64,000 nt of DNA. Source: an aff. Roholtiella sp. LEGE 12411 (GTDB taxonomy: Bacteria; Cyanobacteriota; Cyanobacteriia; Cyanobacteriales; Nostocaceae). The position numbers and the translations under genes were made by a program. Position 1 is the first letter of the stretch. Each line of letters starts with the position of its first letter. Below, piece after piece: positions 37,929 through 48,193 of the stretch. The DNA lies in contig NZ_JADEXR010000006.1 of the NCBI RefSeq assembly GCF_015206995.1, forward strand, positions 1 through 64,000. Reading direction: 5' to 3'. A model generated the notes under the pieces. The model searched no databases. It saw only the letters and a list, made by a program, of their open reading frames with translations, and was not told the DNA's origin.

Positions 37929-38939
37929 ATGAATCTAAAAGCATTCAAAAGAAAATCAATTACAGTATCTTCAGAAAACTTAGTCACCACTAATTTTTTA
38001 GAACCTGATAAACAGCTACCTCTCGCCATTCAACCTGCTGTCGATGGACTAAATTTAGTCAGTTGGGCAAGCAGTAACCGTGACTGGATAGAGAGACAAT
38101 TAATTCAATATGGAGGTCTGCTTTTTCGGAATTTTAAAATTAATACCCATAGCGAATTCGCTAATTTTATGCAGGCTATAGCAGGAGAATTAATCGAATA
38201 TTCTTATCGTTCTACTCCGCGTAGCCAAGTTGATGGTAAGATATATACATCAACAGAATATCCGCCTGATCAATCAATCCCTTTACATAACGAAATGGCC
38301 TATTCTCTTAATTGGCCAATGAAAATTGCATTCTTTTGCGTAAAGGCAGCAGAGCAAGGCGGAGAAACACCAATTGCTGATAGCCGTAAAGTATTTAAAC
38401 GAATAGATCCAATAATTAAAGAGCGATTTATTCAAAAAAAGATTCTGTATGTCCGTAATTACGGACAAGGGATTGATTTATCTTGGGAAACTGTATTTCA
38501 AACTAACGATAAAGCCAAAGTCGAAGCTTATTGCCAATCTGCTGGTATTGATTTTACCTGGTTAGACGGAAATAAACTTAGAACCAGCCAAGTTTGTCAA
38601 GCTGTTGCTACCCATCCTCAAACTGGTGATTCAATTTGGTTTAATCAAGCACATTTATTTCATATCTCAAGCTTAAAAGCTGAAGTCCGCCAATCTTTAC
38701 TTGCTATACTGAATACTGACGAATTACCACGTAATTCTTATTATGGAGATGGTTCAGAAATGGAATCATCAGTGTTAGAAGAAATCCAAAAAAATTATGA
38801 GCAAGAAACAGTGACATTCTCTTGGCAAGAAGGGGATATTTTACTGCTAGATAATATGCTAGCTGCTCATGGGCGTAAGCCATTTACAGGCGCAAGAAAA
38901 GTTCTGGTAGGTATGGCGGAACCTTATACAGGTCAATAA
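37929..38939 (+). CDS. SyrP/TauD-like Fe(II)/2-oxoglutarate dioxygenase, probable aspartyl beta-hydroxylase
   Basis: 336 residues, TauD/TfdA fold. Iron ligands are His120 and Glu122 in PLHNEMAYS (an HxE form, common in the SyrP branch) and His314 in NMLAAHGRKPF. Arg in the following FTGARKVLVG is the expected 2-oxoglutarate contact. Family members of the SyrP type hydroxylate the beta carbon of Asp while it is bound to an NRPS carrier protein. The gene sits 14 bp after one NRPS and 29 bp before the NRPS whose A domain reads as Asp, so tight coupling is likely. Product: beta-hydroxyaspartate, a bidentate iron ligand. It may also serve the second Asx-like module at 60300. A role in taurine use is ruled out by context. 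Confidence 0.9.
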   Translation: MNLKAFKRKSITVSSENLVTTNFLEPDKQLPLAIQPAVDGLNLVSWASSNRDWIERQLIQYGGLLFRNFKINTHSEFANFMQAIAGELIEYSYRSTPRSQVDGKIYTSTEYPPDQSIPLHNEMAYSLNWPMKIAFFCVKAAEQGGETPIADSRKVFKRIDPIIKERFIQKKILYVRNYGQGIDLSWETVFQTNDKAKVEAYCQSAGIDFTWLDGNKLRTSQVCQAVATHPQTGDSIWFNQAHLFHISSLKAEVRQSLLAILNTDELPRNSYYGDGSEMESSVLEEIQKNYEQETVTFSWQEGDILLLDNMLAAHGRKPFTGARKVLVGMAEPYTGQ

Positions 38940-38968
38940 TTAAAAAATCTTAAGTACATCGAATAATT

Positions 38969-41900
38969 ATGCAAGCTCTATCAATAGAAGGCTTTCAAAT
39001 TTCACCTCAGCAGAAACGCTTATGGTTATTACAGCAAGAAACCAACCATCAGCCATATCGAGTTCAGTGTGCAGTTTTAGTAGAGGGAAATATTGAATAT
39101 ACAATTTTAGAAAAAGCCATACATAATGTTTGGGCTAAATATGAAATTTTACGTACCAGTTTTCCTACATTGGCAGAAATGGCAGTTCCTTTACAAGTCA
39201 TTGGAGAGGAAGCGTCTATAAAGTTTAACTATTATGATTGGCATGATTTAGATACAGAAATACAACAAATAAATATTGAGGTATTATTTCAAGATTATAA
39301 TAAATTATGTTTTGATTTAAAAGAAGGTTTTACTACCCAGATTGATGTAATTAAAAAATCTGAAAATCAATCCCTTTTACTTATAGCAATATCAACCATT
39401 TGTGCAGATAGAATATCCCTGCATCATCTTTTGCATGATATTAGTGTAACTTATGATAATTATTTGCAGGAAAATGAGCTAGAAGATACACCTTTACAAT
39501 ATGCAGATATTGCTGCTTGGCAAAATGAGTTATTAATTGGAGAAGAAGCGGAAAGAGCAAAAGAGTATTGGCTCAATCAAAAAGTGCCTAATTCTTTTAG
39601 AAATCAATTACCAAACGAAAAAAAAGTTAATCAAAAGCTAAGGTTTGAACCCAGAGTTATCAGCATTAACTTTGATTCTGATACCATAACTAATATTGCT
39701 GCGATCGCACAAAAAAATCATGTTGATATTTCGACAGTTTTAATGGCTTGTTGGCAAATTATCCTGTGGCGTTTGACTAACAAATCTGAGGTGGTTTTAG
39801 CTTGGTGTTGTGATGGAAGAAATTATCAAGAATTACAGCCAGCAGTTGGTTTATTAGCTAAATATTTACCAATCCGTATTCAAGCACAAGAAAATTATAT
39901 ACTTGCTGATATATTAAAACAGTTAGATAAACAATTAAATGAAGCTGTCCAATGGCAAGATTTTTTTAATTTAGAAGATTTTGTCGATGAGACTAAAGAT
40001 ACTCAAAAATCATCATTTTTACCCTTGGCATTTGAATTTGTATCCCAGCCTAGTCAATATTTTGCTGGTGACGTATCTTTCTCGATTCAAAACATTTATA
40101 GCTGTATTGAACGCTTCAAGATAAAATTATTATTTTGGCATCAAGGTGATTCACTAGCAGCAGAATTATATTATGATGCTAACTTATTTGAACTAAAAGA
40201 GATTGAACGATTAGCAGCACAGTTTCAGACTTTGTTAAGAAGTTTAATTAATAATCCAGAGACTCCAATTGCTCAACTAGAAATCCTGCCTTCACAAGAA
40301 CGCCAGCAACTACTAGTAGAATTTAAAAATACCAAAACCGTTGCTCATCCATATCATTGTATTCACCACTGGATTGAAGCACAGGCACAGAAAACACCGA
40401 ATAATATTGCCCTTATTTTTGAAAATCAACATTTAACCTATCAAGAGCTAAATGTCAAAGCTAACAACTTAGCAAATCATTTGACATCATTAGGAGTTAA
40501 ACCGGAAGCTATTGTTGGACTTTGCATTGAACGTTCCTTGGATATGATGGTTGCTATCCTTGGCATTTTGAAAGCAGGTGCAGCCTACTTACCTCTGGAA
40601 CCTTCTTTACCTGAAGCAGCATTAGCCTTCAGATTGCAGGATGCTCAAGTATCGGTGTTGTTAACTCAAAAGCGCCTTGTGGAAAAAATGAATTTCCAGG
40701 TGCAGGTGGTTTTTATTGACGCAGATATAAGTGATTCGCCTCAAAACAACATTCTCAAACCTGCTACCCCAGAAAACTTAGCTTATGTTATCTACACCTC
40801 TGGTTCAACAGGTAAACCCAAAGGTGTTGCAGTTGAACATCGACAAATAGTCAATTATGTCAACGGTATATTAGAAAAACTCGATTTACCAGAGGCGGCT
40901 AGCTTTGCTATTGTCTCCACCTTTGCGGCTGACTTAGGCAACACAGCTATCTATTCTGCCTTGTGTACAGGGGGATGTCTGCATATCATTTCCCAAGAAC
41001 GTGCCACTGATCCAGTTGCATTTGCAGAATATTGCGATGGGCTACGCCCCGCCGTAGGCGATCGCAATGCCATAGACTGTTTAAAGATAGTCCCTTCACA
41101 CCTATCTGCTTTATTATCAGGTTCTCATCCCGAAAAACTGCTACCACGTCAGCGCCTCATTCTTGGTGGTGAAGCCGCCACTTGGGATTTGATTAAACGG
41201 GTACGTGAATTAGCACCAAAATGCAAAATTCTTAACCATTACGGCCCAACAGAAACTACCGTTGGTGTACTCACCTATCCTGTAGAGGAAATCTCTACTG
41301 ATACGCTATCAAATACTGTACCTTTGGGTCGTCCCTTAGCCAATACCCAAATATATTTACTCGATAACTATTGCCAACCTGTACCCTTGGGTGTAACCGG
41401 AGAAATCTATATAGGTGGTGATAATGTAGGTAGAGGTTATATAAATCAACCAGAACTAACTAACGAGCGATTTATTCGTAATCCATTCAGTAGTGAACCC
41501 GACGCAAGACTTTACAAAACCGGAGATTTAGGACGCTATAACTATGATGGAAATATAGAATTTATCGGTCGAATTGATGACCAAGTAAAATTACATGGTT
41601 ATCGCATCGAACTAGGGGAAATTGAAGCTGTGCTTCGACAACATTCGCAAGTGCGAGAGGTAGTTGTAGTTGCAAAAGAAGCTCATTCAGGGATAAAGCA
41701 GCTTGTAGCCTATATAGTTAGTCAAGAAGATTTAAAATCTGCTGAACTGCGGGATTTCATCAAGCAAAAGCTACCTGAATATATGCTGCCTTCACAATTT
41801 GTATTCTTGAAGGCTTTACCGCTAACAGCGAATGGAAAAATTGACAAAAAAGCTCTACCTGCGCCGGATGCAGTTAAACCAGAATTACAAGCTGCTTTTG

Positions 41901-43576
41901 TTGCACCGCTTACCCCAGTAGAAATTGCATTAGCTAAAATTTGGGCAGAACTTCTCAATTTAGAGCAAGTTAGTATTCACGATAATTTCTTTGAATTGGG
42001 TGGAGATTCGATTATTAGTATTCAGGCGATCGCTAAAGCGAATAAAGTCGGTTTACGCCTTACTCCCAAGCAGATTTTTGAACACCAAACTATTGCTAAA
42101 CTATCAGTAGTTGCAGATACTAGCTCAAAAATAGAATCAGAACAAGGATTGGTAATTGGTGCTGTACCTCTCACACCAATTCAGCATAGCTTTTTTGCCC
42201 AAAATTTACCGGAACAGCATCATTGGAATCAATCATTTCTGCTAGAATTTCAGCAAGATATCGAGTCTAATATCTTACAGCAAGCAATACAGCATTTACT
42301 GGCGCACCATGACGCACTCCGCTTACGTTTTCACACCACAGCTAATGGTTGGGAATCGTTTAATGCTGGTGTTGAGCCAGAAATACCATTTACCAAATTC
42401 GATTTTTCTGAACTACCCCAAGAGCAACAAAAAGCAGCTATTGAAACCAAAGCAACAGAATTACAGGCAAGTTTAGATTTATCAAATAGTCTATTAGTGC
42501 AGGTGGCGCTATTTGGTTTAGGTTATCAGCAAAATAGCCGCTTACTAATCATTATTCATCATTTGGCTGTTGATGGTGTTTCCTGGCGAATTTTATTGTC
42601 TGATTTGCAAACAGCTATAGAACAACTTCAGCAAAATCAACTAATTAAATTACCAGCTAAAACAACTTCTTTTAAACAATGGAGTGAACGTTTGCAAGAA
42701 TATGCAAACACAAAAATATTACACTCGCAATTAGATTCCTGGTGTTCTGAATTCAGGAAACGAGTGTCTCCTTTACCAGTTGACTATGTAGGGGGGTTAA
42801 ATACTATATCCACAAGTAAAACTCTCTCAGTATTTCTCAATGAAACAGAGACACAAGCACTGCTGCAAGAAGTACCAGGCAAGTACCATACACAAATAAA
42901 TGATGTTTTGTTAACTGCATTGGTAAAAACTTTTGCAGAGTGGACAGTAGAAAAAACACTGTTAGTTAACTTAGAAGGACATGGACGAGAAGACATTTTT
43001 ACTAATGTGGATTTATCGCGTACCGTCGGTTGGTTTACGACTGTGTTTCCTGTTTTGTTAGATTTAGAAAATAGTGAGACAGTTGGGGATATTTTAAAAG
43101 TAATTAAAGAACAACTACGTAGTATCCCAAATCGGGGTTTTGATTATGCTGTATTGCGGTATTTATGCAGCAATACTACTGAAAAATTAGCAGCTATGCC
43201 CGAAGCTGAAGTTTGTTTCAACTATTTAGGACAATTTGACCAAGTTTTACAAGAATCTACTTTATTTCAATTAGCATCGGAATCGAGCGGTGTAACACGT
43301 AGCCCTTTAGGAAGCCGTACTCATCTCATAGATATTAGCGGGTTTGTGGCTGGAGGTAGCCTGCAACTAGATTGGACTTATAGCACCACAATACATAAAG
43401 CAGCTACTGTGTCAAGTCTAGCCGATAAATTTGTCCAAGCACTGCGGGAAATTATTAGCCATTGTCAATCGGCTGATGTAGGAGGTTATACCCCTTCTGA
43501 TTTCTCCAAAGCAAAGGTAAGTCAAAAAGACCTCGACTTTTTACTGACAAAAATTAACCGTGGGAGTGAGAAGTAA
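38969..43576 (+). CDS. NRPS: interface (C-like)-A(Asp)-PCP-E
   Basis: 1535 residues. Residues about 8-430 look like a condensation domain but the HHxxxDG motif is replaced by ISTICADRIS (about 142-151), so it cannot catalyse condensation in the usual way; position between an upstream C domain and the A domain fits the 'interface' domain known to recruit Asp beta-hydroxylases in siderophore NRPSs. A domain about 460-965 with code D-L-T-S-I-G-H-V-G-K (Asp655, Leu656, Thr659), close to Asp codes except Ser for Lys at the fourth place. PCP Ser1014 in GGDS. Epimerisation domain about 1060-1510 with HHLAVDG from His1197, giving a D-residue. The palindromic repeat at 41034-41065 lies in the A domain. 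Works with the dioxygenase just upstream. Confidence 0.93.
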   Translation: MQALSIEGFQISPQQKRLWLLQQETNHQPYRVQCAVLVEGNIEYTILEKAIHNVWAKYEILRTSFPTLAEMAVPLQVIGEEASIKFNYYDWHDLDTEIQQINIEVLFQDYNKLCFDLKEGFTTQIDVIKKSENQSLLLIAISTICADRISLHHLLHDISVTYDNYLQENELEDTPLQYADIAAWQNELLIGEEAERAKEYWLNQKVPNSFRNQLPNEKKVNQKLRFEPRVISINFDSDTITNIAAIAQKNHVDISTVLMACWQIILWRLTNKSEVVLAWCCDGRNYQELQPAVGLLAKYLPIRIQAQENYILADILKQLDKQLNEAVQWQDFFNLEDFVDETKDTQKSSFLPLAFEFVSQPSQYFAGDVSFSIQNIYSCIERFKIKLLFWHQGDSLAAELYYDANLFELKEIERLAAQFQTLLRSLINNPETPIAQLEILPSQERQQLLVEFKNTKTVAHPYHCIHHWIEAQAQKTPNNIALIFENQHLTYQELNVKANNLANHLTSLGVKPEAIVGLCIERSLDMMVAILGILKAGAAYLPLEPSLPEAALAFRLQDAQVSVLLTQKRLVEKMNFQVQVVFIDADISDSPQNNILKPATPENLAYVIYTSGSTGKPKGVAVEHRQIVNYVNGILEKLDLPEAASFAIVSTFAADLGNTAIYSALCTGGCLHIISQERATDPVAFAEYCDGLRPAVGDRNAIDCLKIVPSHLSALLSGSHPEKLLPRQRLILGGEAATWDLIKRVRELAPKCKILNHYGPTETTVGVLTYPVEEISTDTLSNTVPLGRPLANTQIYLLDNYCQPVPLGVTGEIYIGGDNVGRGYINQPELTNERFIRNPFSSEPDARLYKTGDLGRYNYDGNIEFIGRIDDQVKLHGYRIELGEIEAVLRQHSQVREVVVVAKEAHSGIKQLVAYIVSQEDLKSAELRDFIKQKLPEYMLPSQFVFLKALPLTANGKIDKKALPAPDAVKPELQAAFVAPLTPVEIALAKIWAELLNLEQVSIHDNFFELGGDSIISIQAIAKANKVGLRLTPKQIFEHQTIAKLSVVADTSSKIESEQGLVIGAVPLTPIQHSFFAQNLPEQHHWNQSFLLEFQQDIESNILQQAIQHLLAHHDALRLRFHTTANGWESFNAGVEPEIPFTKFDFSELPQEQQKAAIETKATELQASLDLSNSLLVQVALFGLGYQQNSRLLIIIHHLAVDGVSWRILLSDLQTAIEQLQQNQLIKLPAKTTSFKQWSERLQEYANTKILHSQLDSWCSEFRKRVSPLPVDYVGGLNTISTSKTLSVFLNETETQALLQEVPGKYHTQINDVLLTALVKTFAEWTVEKTLLVNLEGHGREDIFTNVDLSRTVGWFTTVFPVLLDLENSETVGDILKVIKEQLRSIPNRGFDYAVLRYLCSNTTEKLAAMPEAEVCFNYLGQFDQVLQESTLFQLASESSGVTRSPLGSRTHLIDISGFVAGGSLQLDWTYSTTIHKAATVSSLADKFVQALREIISHCQSADVGGYTPSDFSKAKVSQKDLDFLLTKINRGSEK
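41034..41065. repeat. In-frame palindromic-repeat insertion in the Asp A domain
   Basis: GCGATGGGCTACGCC then CCGCCGTAGGCGATCGC. It is almost identical to the copy in the exporter at 16330-16361. It is translated as DGLRPAVGDR between AEYC and AIDCLKIVPSH, only a few residues ahead of a specificity position of the A domain. Confidence 0.85.
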
Positions 43577-43580
43577 CAAC

Positions 43581-46500
43581 ATGAAAGCTGATAGCATCCA
43601 AGATATTTATGAACTATCACCACTACAACAGGGCATTCTCTTTCATAGTTTATATGCTCCCGAATCGGTTGTTTATTTTGTCCAGTTATGTTACTCGTTG
43701 AAGGGCAATTTCAATGTTGTAACCTTTGAGCAAGCTTGGCAAGAAGTAGTCAACCGCCACACTGTTTTACGCACAGCTTTTTATTGGGAAAATCTAGAAA
43801 AACCTTTACAGGTTGTGCATCGAGAAGTAAAAGTATCGTTAATACAGCACGATTGGCGAGGCATCAACTCAAATGAGCAGCCGCAGAAATTGCAGGAATT
43901 TTTGGAGAGCGATCGCACCTCCAATTTGTACCTTATACAACCATGCTTAATGCGGCTGCATTTAATTCGCTATAATGATGATTGCTATTACTTCATTTGG
44001 AGTAAACATCATCTCATTTTAGATGGTTGGTCAACAGCTTTAGTCTTAAAAGAAGTAGTAAAAATTTACCAATCTCTTTACCAAGGTAAAAATTTACCTT
44101 TAATATTAGATGCTTCCTTTGGCGATTATATTGGTTGGTTGCAACAACAAGATTTAAACAAAGCAAAGGAATTTTGGCAACAGTTATTACAGGGAGTTAC
44201 AGCACCCACACCCTTAATTAATTTAAATACTCAAGACTCATTCAAGCAACCAGAGAAATATAATCAGCAAGTAATCAAGCTTTCGCAAACAACCACCGCA
44301 GCACTACAATCTTTAGCAAGACAAAATCAACTCACACTCAACACCCTTATCCAAGGAGCTTACGCTCTACTTTTAAGCCGCTACAGTAGAGAAACAGATG
44401 TAGTTTATGGTGTAACAGTCTCTGGCCGTCCAGCAGATTTAGTCAACGCTGAGTCTATGGTGGGGATGTTTATCAACACCTTACCTGTACGAGTGCAAAT
44501 TGATGCTGAAGAATCTTTGTTATCTTGGTTAAGAAAATTACAATCACAACTGGCAGAAATTCGGCAATATGAATATAGTCCACTGGTAGAGGTGCAAGGT
44601 TGGAGCGAAGTCCCGCGAGGTTTACCTTTATTTGAAAGCATATTAGTATTTGAAAATTATCCAGTAGACCGGATATTAAAGGAATGGCAAAGTAATTTAG
44701 AAGTCCAAAGTATTAGTGCTGTTGATAACACTAACTATCCCTTAACTGTTAGTGTTATTCCTGGAGAAAAATTAGAAATTATTATAGATTATCAGACTAA
44801 TCGCTTTGATTTTGCCACCATTAACCGAATGCTAGGACATTTCCAAACATTGCTGCAAGGGATGGTGAATAATCCTCATATCCAACTAAAAGATTTACCA
44901 CTGTTAACATATACAGAGAAGCACCAGCTATTAGTAGAGTGGAATAGCCACAAGGTTGATTATCCGCAAAATCTGTGTATTCATAAACTATTTGAGAAAG
45001 TTGTAGAGCAAAATCCTGATGCTATAGCAGTAGAGTTTGCAGGGAAAAGTCTTACGTATCAACAACTAAACCAACGAGCTAATAAAGTTGCTCATTATTT
45101 ACAGAAATTAGGAGTTATCCCAGATCAATTAGTCGGTATTTGTGTAGAACGCTCATTAGAAATGGCGATCGCACTTTTAGGTATTTTAAAAGCCGGTTGT
45201 GCTTATGTACCACTAGATCCGGATCAACCACAGCAACGCTTAAAGTTCATGTTGGAGGATGCGGGGTGTAGTATCCTACTCACTCAAAAGCGACTAATTA
45301 AAACTATTTCCACCTATGCAGGAAAGGTAATATGTCTAGATGCAGACTGGGAATTAATTGCTAACGAAGAAGAATCTAACCCAACCAGCAACGTACAACC
45401 AGAAAATTTAGCATATCTGATTTACACCTCTGGTTCTACAGGTAAACCTAAAGGTGTAATGATTCAACATCAGTCTCTGGTAAATTTTACGGAGGCTGCA
45501 AAAGTTAAATATGAAATTAGCTCAAGCGATCGCATACTACAGTTTGCCTCTATCAGTTTTGATGCCGCAGCAGAAGAAATTTATCCCTGCCTAACGTGTG
45601 GTGCAACTTTGGTACTGCGTACAGATGAAATGTTGGATTCTGTATCCATTTTCATGCAAAAGTGTAAGGATTTAGAACTAACAGTGTTGGATTTACCAAC
45701 TGCTTACTGGCATTTAATAGTTTCTGAATTAGCAAATGGCAACTATACATTACCAGAGTCATTACGAATGGTTATTATTGGGGGAGAACAAGTACTCCCA
45801 GAAAAAGTTACTATCTGGCAAAAGCACCTTGGTAGTAAAATCGAATTGATAAATACGTATGGCCCTACGGAAGCAACTGTAGTGGCAACGCTTTGTAATT
45901 TATCAACTACAAAATTAGCCGCTCAAGTTGTACCTATTGGTAGACCTTATGCTAACAGCCAACTTTATATATTAGATGCTAACTTGCAACCAGTACCCAT
46001 AGGAGTTATGGGAGAACTTTACATTGGTGGTGACGGTTTAGCCAGAGGATATCACAACCGTCCAGATTTAACCGCCGAAAAGTTTATTCCCAATATTTTT
46101 AGCCCAGAACCAAAAGCGCAGCTGTATAAAACTGGTGATTTAGTTCGCTATCTACCAGACAGTAACATCGAGTTTTTAGGACGCATTGACAACCAAGTAA
46201 AAATTCGTGGTTTCCGAATCGAACTAGGGGAAATTGAGGCACTATTGAGCCAACATCTAGAAGTAAAAGAAACTGTGGTTGTAGTTAGGGAAGATAACCC
46301 AGGTGATAAAAGATTAGTTGCTTACATTGTTCCAAACCACATCCTGCCAACCTCCGAAATTCGCAACTTCCTGAAAGGCAAGCTTCCAGAGTACATGATA
46401 CCCTCAGCTTTTGTGCAGCTTGACACTTTACCAGTTACTCCAAATGGGAAGATAGATCGTCGGGCATTACCTGCACCAGTTCCGAGCAACTTAGAACTAG

Positions 46501-48176
46501 AAAATTCCTTTGTCCCACCTCGTACCGCAGTTGAGGAAATCTTAACGGGAATCTGGGCAAAAATACTGCACGTTGAGCAAGTTGGTATACATGATAACTT
46601 TTTTGAATTAGGTGGAGATTCAATTCTCAGTCTACAAGTGATTGCCAAAGCTAATCAGGCTGGTTTACAACTATCTCTTAAACAGATATTTGAATATCAA
46701 ACAATTGCCGATTTAGCATTAGTAGCAGGTATAACTACAAAAATCGCCACTGAACAAGGAATTGTTAAAGGTTCTCTCCCCTTAACTCCTATTCAACATT
46801 GGTTTTTTGAACAGGAGTTTCTTGATTCTCATCATTGGAATCAGTCGGTAATATTGGAAGTTGAGCAGACTTGTAACCCCATTTTATTAGAGCAGGTTGT
46901 AAACCAATTAATTCTGCATCATGATGCTTTGCGATCGCGGTTTGAAAAAACAGAATTTGGCTGGCAGTCAATAATTGGTCAACCTGAAAATATAACACCT
47001 TTTTATACCATTGACTTATCAAGCTTACCTGAACATGAGCAGATACACTCAATAAAAATCAAAGCTAATACACTACAAGCTAGCCTTAACTTATCCAAGG
47101 CACAATTAGTACAATTTGCTTTATTTGTATTGGGCAAAGATAAACCTAATAGACTGTTAATTATTATTCACCATTTAGCAGTTGATGGAGTTTCTTGGCG
47201 AATTTTATTAGAAGATTTGCAAACGGCTTATCAACAACTTATTCATGGCGAAAAAATCCAACTTCCAGCGAAAACTACTTCGGTAAAACAGTGGGCTGAA
47301 AAACTTCAAGAATACGCTAAATTGGACACTATAAAATCAGAAATTAATTACTGGTTGAATCAGCCTTACCAAAACATTGCGCCTTTGCCTATTGACTATC
47401 TCAATGGAGACAACACTTTTGCTTCAGCTTGTACAGTTTCAGTTAGTCTTACCCCAGAAGAAACAGAATCTTTATTACATGAAGTACCAGCAGCATATCA
47501 AACTCAAATTAATGATATTTTGCTAACTGCTATTGTGCAAACATTTCATCAATGGACTGGTAATAGTTCACTTTTGATTAATTTGGAAGGTCACGGACGG
47601 GAAGACATTTTAGACAACCTTGATTTATCCCGTACTGTTGGCTGGTTTACTACTATCTTCCCGGTGTTACTAGATATCACCAGCGCTTTTGACCCTGGAG
47701 AAGCATTAAAGAAGGTAAAAGAAAAACTGCGTAGTATTCCCCGTAAAGGTATTAACTATGGTGCATTGCGTTATCTCAGTCAAAAGTCAATTGCTGAAAA
47801 ATTGCAAGCTTTACCGCAAGCAGAGGTGATATTTAATTACTTAGGTCAGTTTGACCAAGTACTTTCTGAAACATCAATTTTTCGACCTGCCTCTGAATCT
47901 GCTGGAGAAACTCAAAGTCCCAGAGCAAGCCGCGATTATCTTTTAGAGGTGAATGGATTAATTGTTAATGGCCAACTGCGTCTGAATTGGACTTATAGCA
48001 AAGCATTACATCAACAAACTACGATTGAAAAACTAGCTCAAACATATATTGAAAAATTGCGATCGCTTATTGTTCACTGTCAGTCCCCTAACGCTGGCAG
48101 CTATACCCCCTCTGATTTTCCCCAGATGCAGTTTAATCAACAAGAACTGGATCAATTGATGGCAGAACTCGGCTAG
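43581..48176 (+). CDS. NRPS: C-A(basic residue?)-PCP-E
   Basis: 1531 residues from ATG 43581, four bases after the previous stop with GGGAGTGAGAAG just upstream; an in-frame GTG at 43560 is less likely. The C domain (about 5-440) begins IYELSPLQQGILFHSL and has HHLILDG from His143, the type that accepts a D-residue from an upstream E domain, in agreement with the gene order. A domain about 474-970 with code D-A-E-A-I-G-T-V-V-K (Asp661, Ala662, Glu665), which resembles codes for lysine or related basic residues but is not an exact known match. PCP Ser1014 in GGDS. E domain about 1060-1510 with HHLAVDG from His1197. No in-frame repeat was noticed. Confidence 0.93.
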   Translation: MKADSIQDIYELSPLQQGILFHSLYAPESVVYFVQLCYSLKGNFNVVTFEQAWQEVVNRHTVLRTAFYWENLEKPLQVVHREVKVSLIQHDWRGINSNEQPQKLQEFLESDRTSNLYLIQPCLMRLHLIRYNDDCYYFIWSKHHLILDGWSTALVLKEVVKIYQSLYQGKNLPLILDASFGDYIGWLQQQDLNKAKEFWQQLLQGVTAPTPLINLNTQDSFKQPEKYNQQVIKLSQTTTAALQSLARQNQLTLNTLIQGAYALLLSRYSRETDVVYGVTVSGRPADLVNAESMVGMFINTLPVRVQIDAEESLLSWLRKLQSQLAEIRQYEYSPLVEVQGWSEVPRGLPLFESILVFENYPVDRILKEWQSNLEVQSISAVDNTNYPLTVSVIPGEKLEIIIDYQTNRFDFATINRMLGHFQTLLQGMVNNPHIQLKDLPLLTYTEKHQLLVEWNSHKVDYPQNLCIHKLFEKVVEQNPDAIAVEFAGKSLTYQQLNQRANKVAHYLQKLGVIPDQLVGICVERSLEMAIALLGILKAGCAYVPLDPDQPQQRLKFMLEDAGCSILLTQKRLIKTISTYAGKVICLDADWELIANEEESNPTSNVQPENLAYLIYTSGSTGKPKGVMIQHQSLVNFTEAAKVKYEISSSDRILQFASISFDAAAEEIYPCLTCGATLVLRTDEMLDSVSIFMQKCKDLELTVLDLPTAYWHLIVSELANGNYTLPESLRMVIIGGEQVLPEKVTIWQKHLGSKIELINTYGPTEATVVATLCNLSTTKLAAQVVPIGRPYANSQLYILDANLQPVPIGVMGELYIGGDGLARGYHNRPDLTAEKFIPNIFSPEPKAQLYKTGDLVRYLPDSNIEFLGRIDNQVKIRGFRIELGEIEALLSQHLEVKETVVVVREDNPGDKRLVAYIVPNHILPTSEIRNFLKGKLPEYMIPSAFVQLDTLPVTPNGKIDRRALPAPVPSNLELENSFVPPRTAVEEILTGIWAKILHVEQVGIHDNFFELGGDSILSLQVIAKANQAGLQLSLKQIFEYQTIADLALVAGITTKIATEQGIVKGSLPLTPIQHWFFEQEFLDSHHWNQSVILEVEQTCNPILLEQVVNQLILHHDALRSRFEKTEFGWQSIIGQPENITPFYTIDLSSLPEHEQIHSIKIKANTLQASLNLSKAQLVQFALFVLGKDKPNRLLIIIHHLAVDGVSWRILLEDLQTAYQQLIHGEKIQLPAKTTSVKQWAEKLQEYAKLDTIKSEINYWLNQPYQNIAPLPIDYLNGDNTFASACTVSVSLTPEETESLLHEVPAAYQTQINDILLTAIVQTFHQWTGNSSLLINLEGHGREDILDNLDLSRTVGWFTTIFPVLLDITSAFDPGEALKKVKEKLRSIPRKGINYGALRYLSQKSIAEKLQALPQAEVIFNYLGQFDQVLSETSIFRPASESAGETQSPRASRDYLLEVNGLIVNGQLRLNWTYSKALHQQTTIEKLAQTYIEKLRSLIVHCQSPNAGSYTPSDFPQMQFNQQELDQLMAELG

Positions 48177-48193
48177 CCTTAAGGAAATTAATA

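Noticed and set aside
37929-38939. Taurine dioxygenase
   Set aside because: Fold family is shared, but the position between NRPS genes and next to an Asp A domain favours a SyrP-like amino acid hydroxylase.
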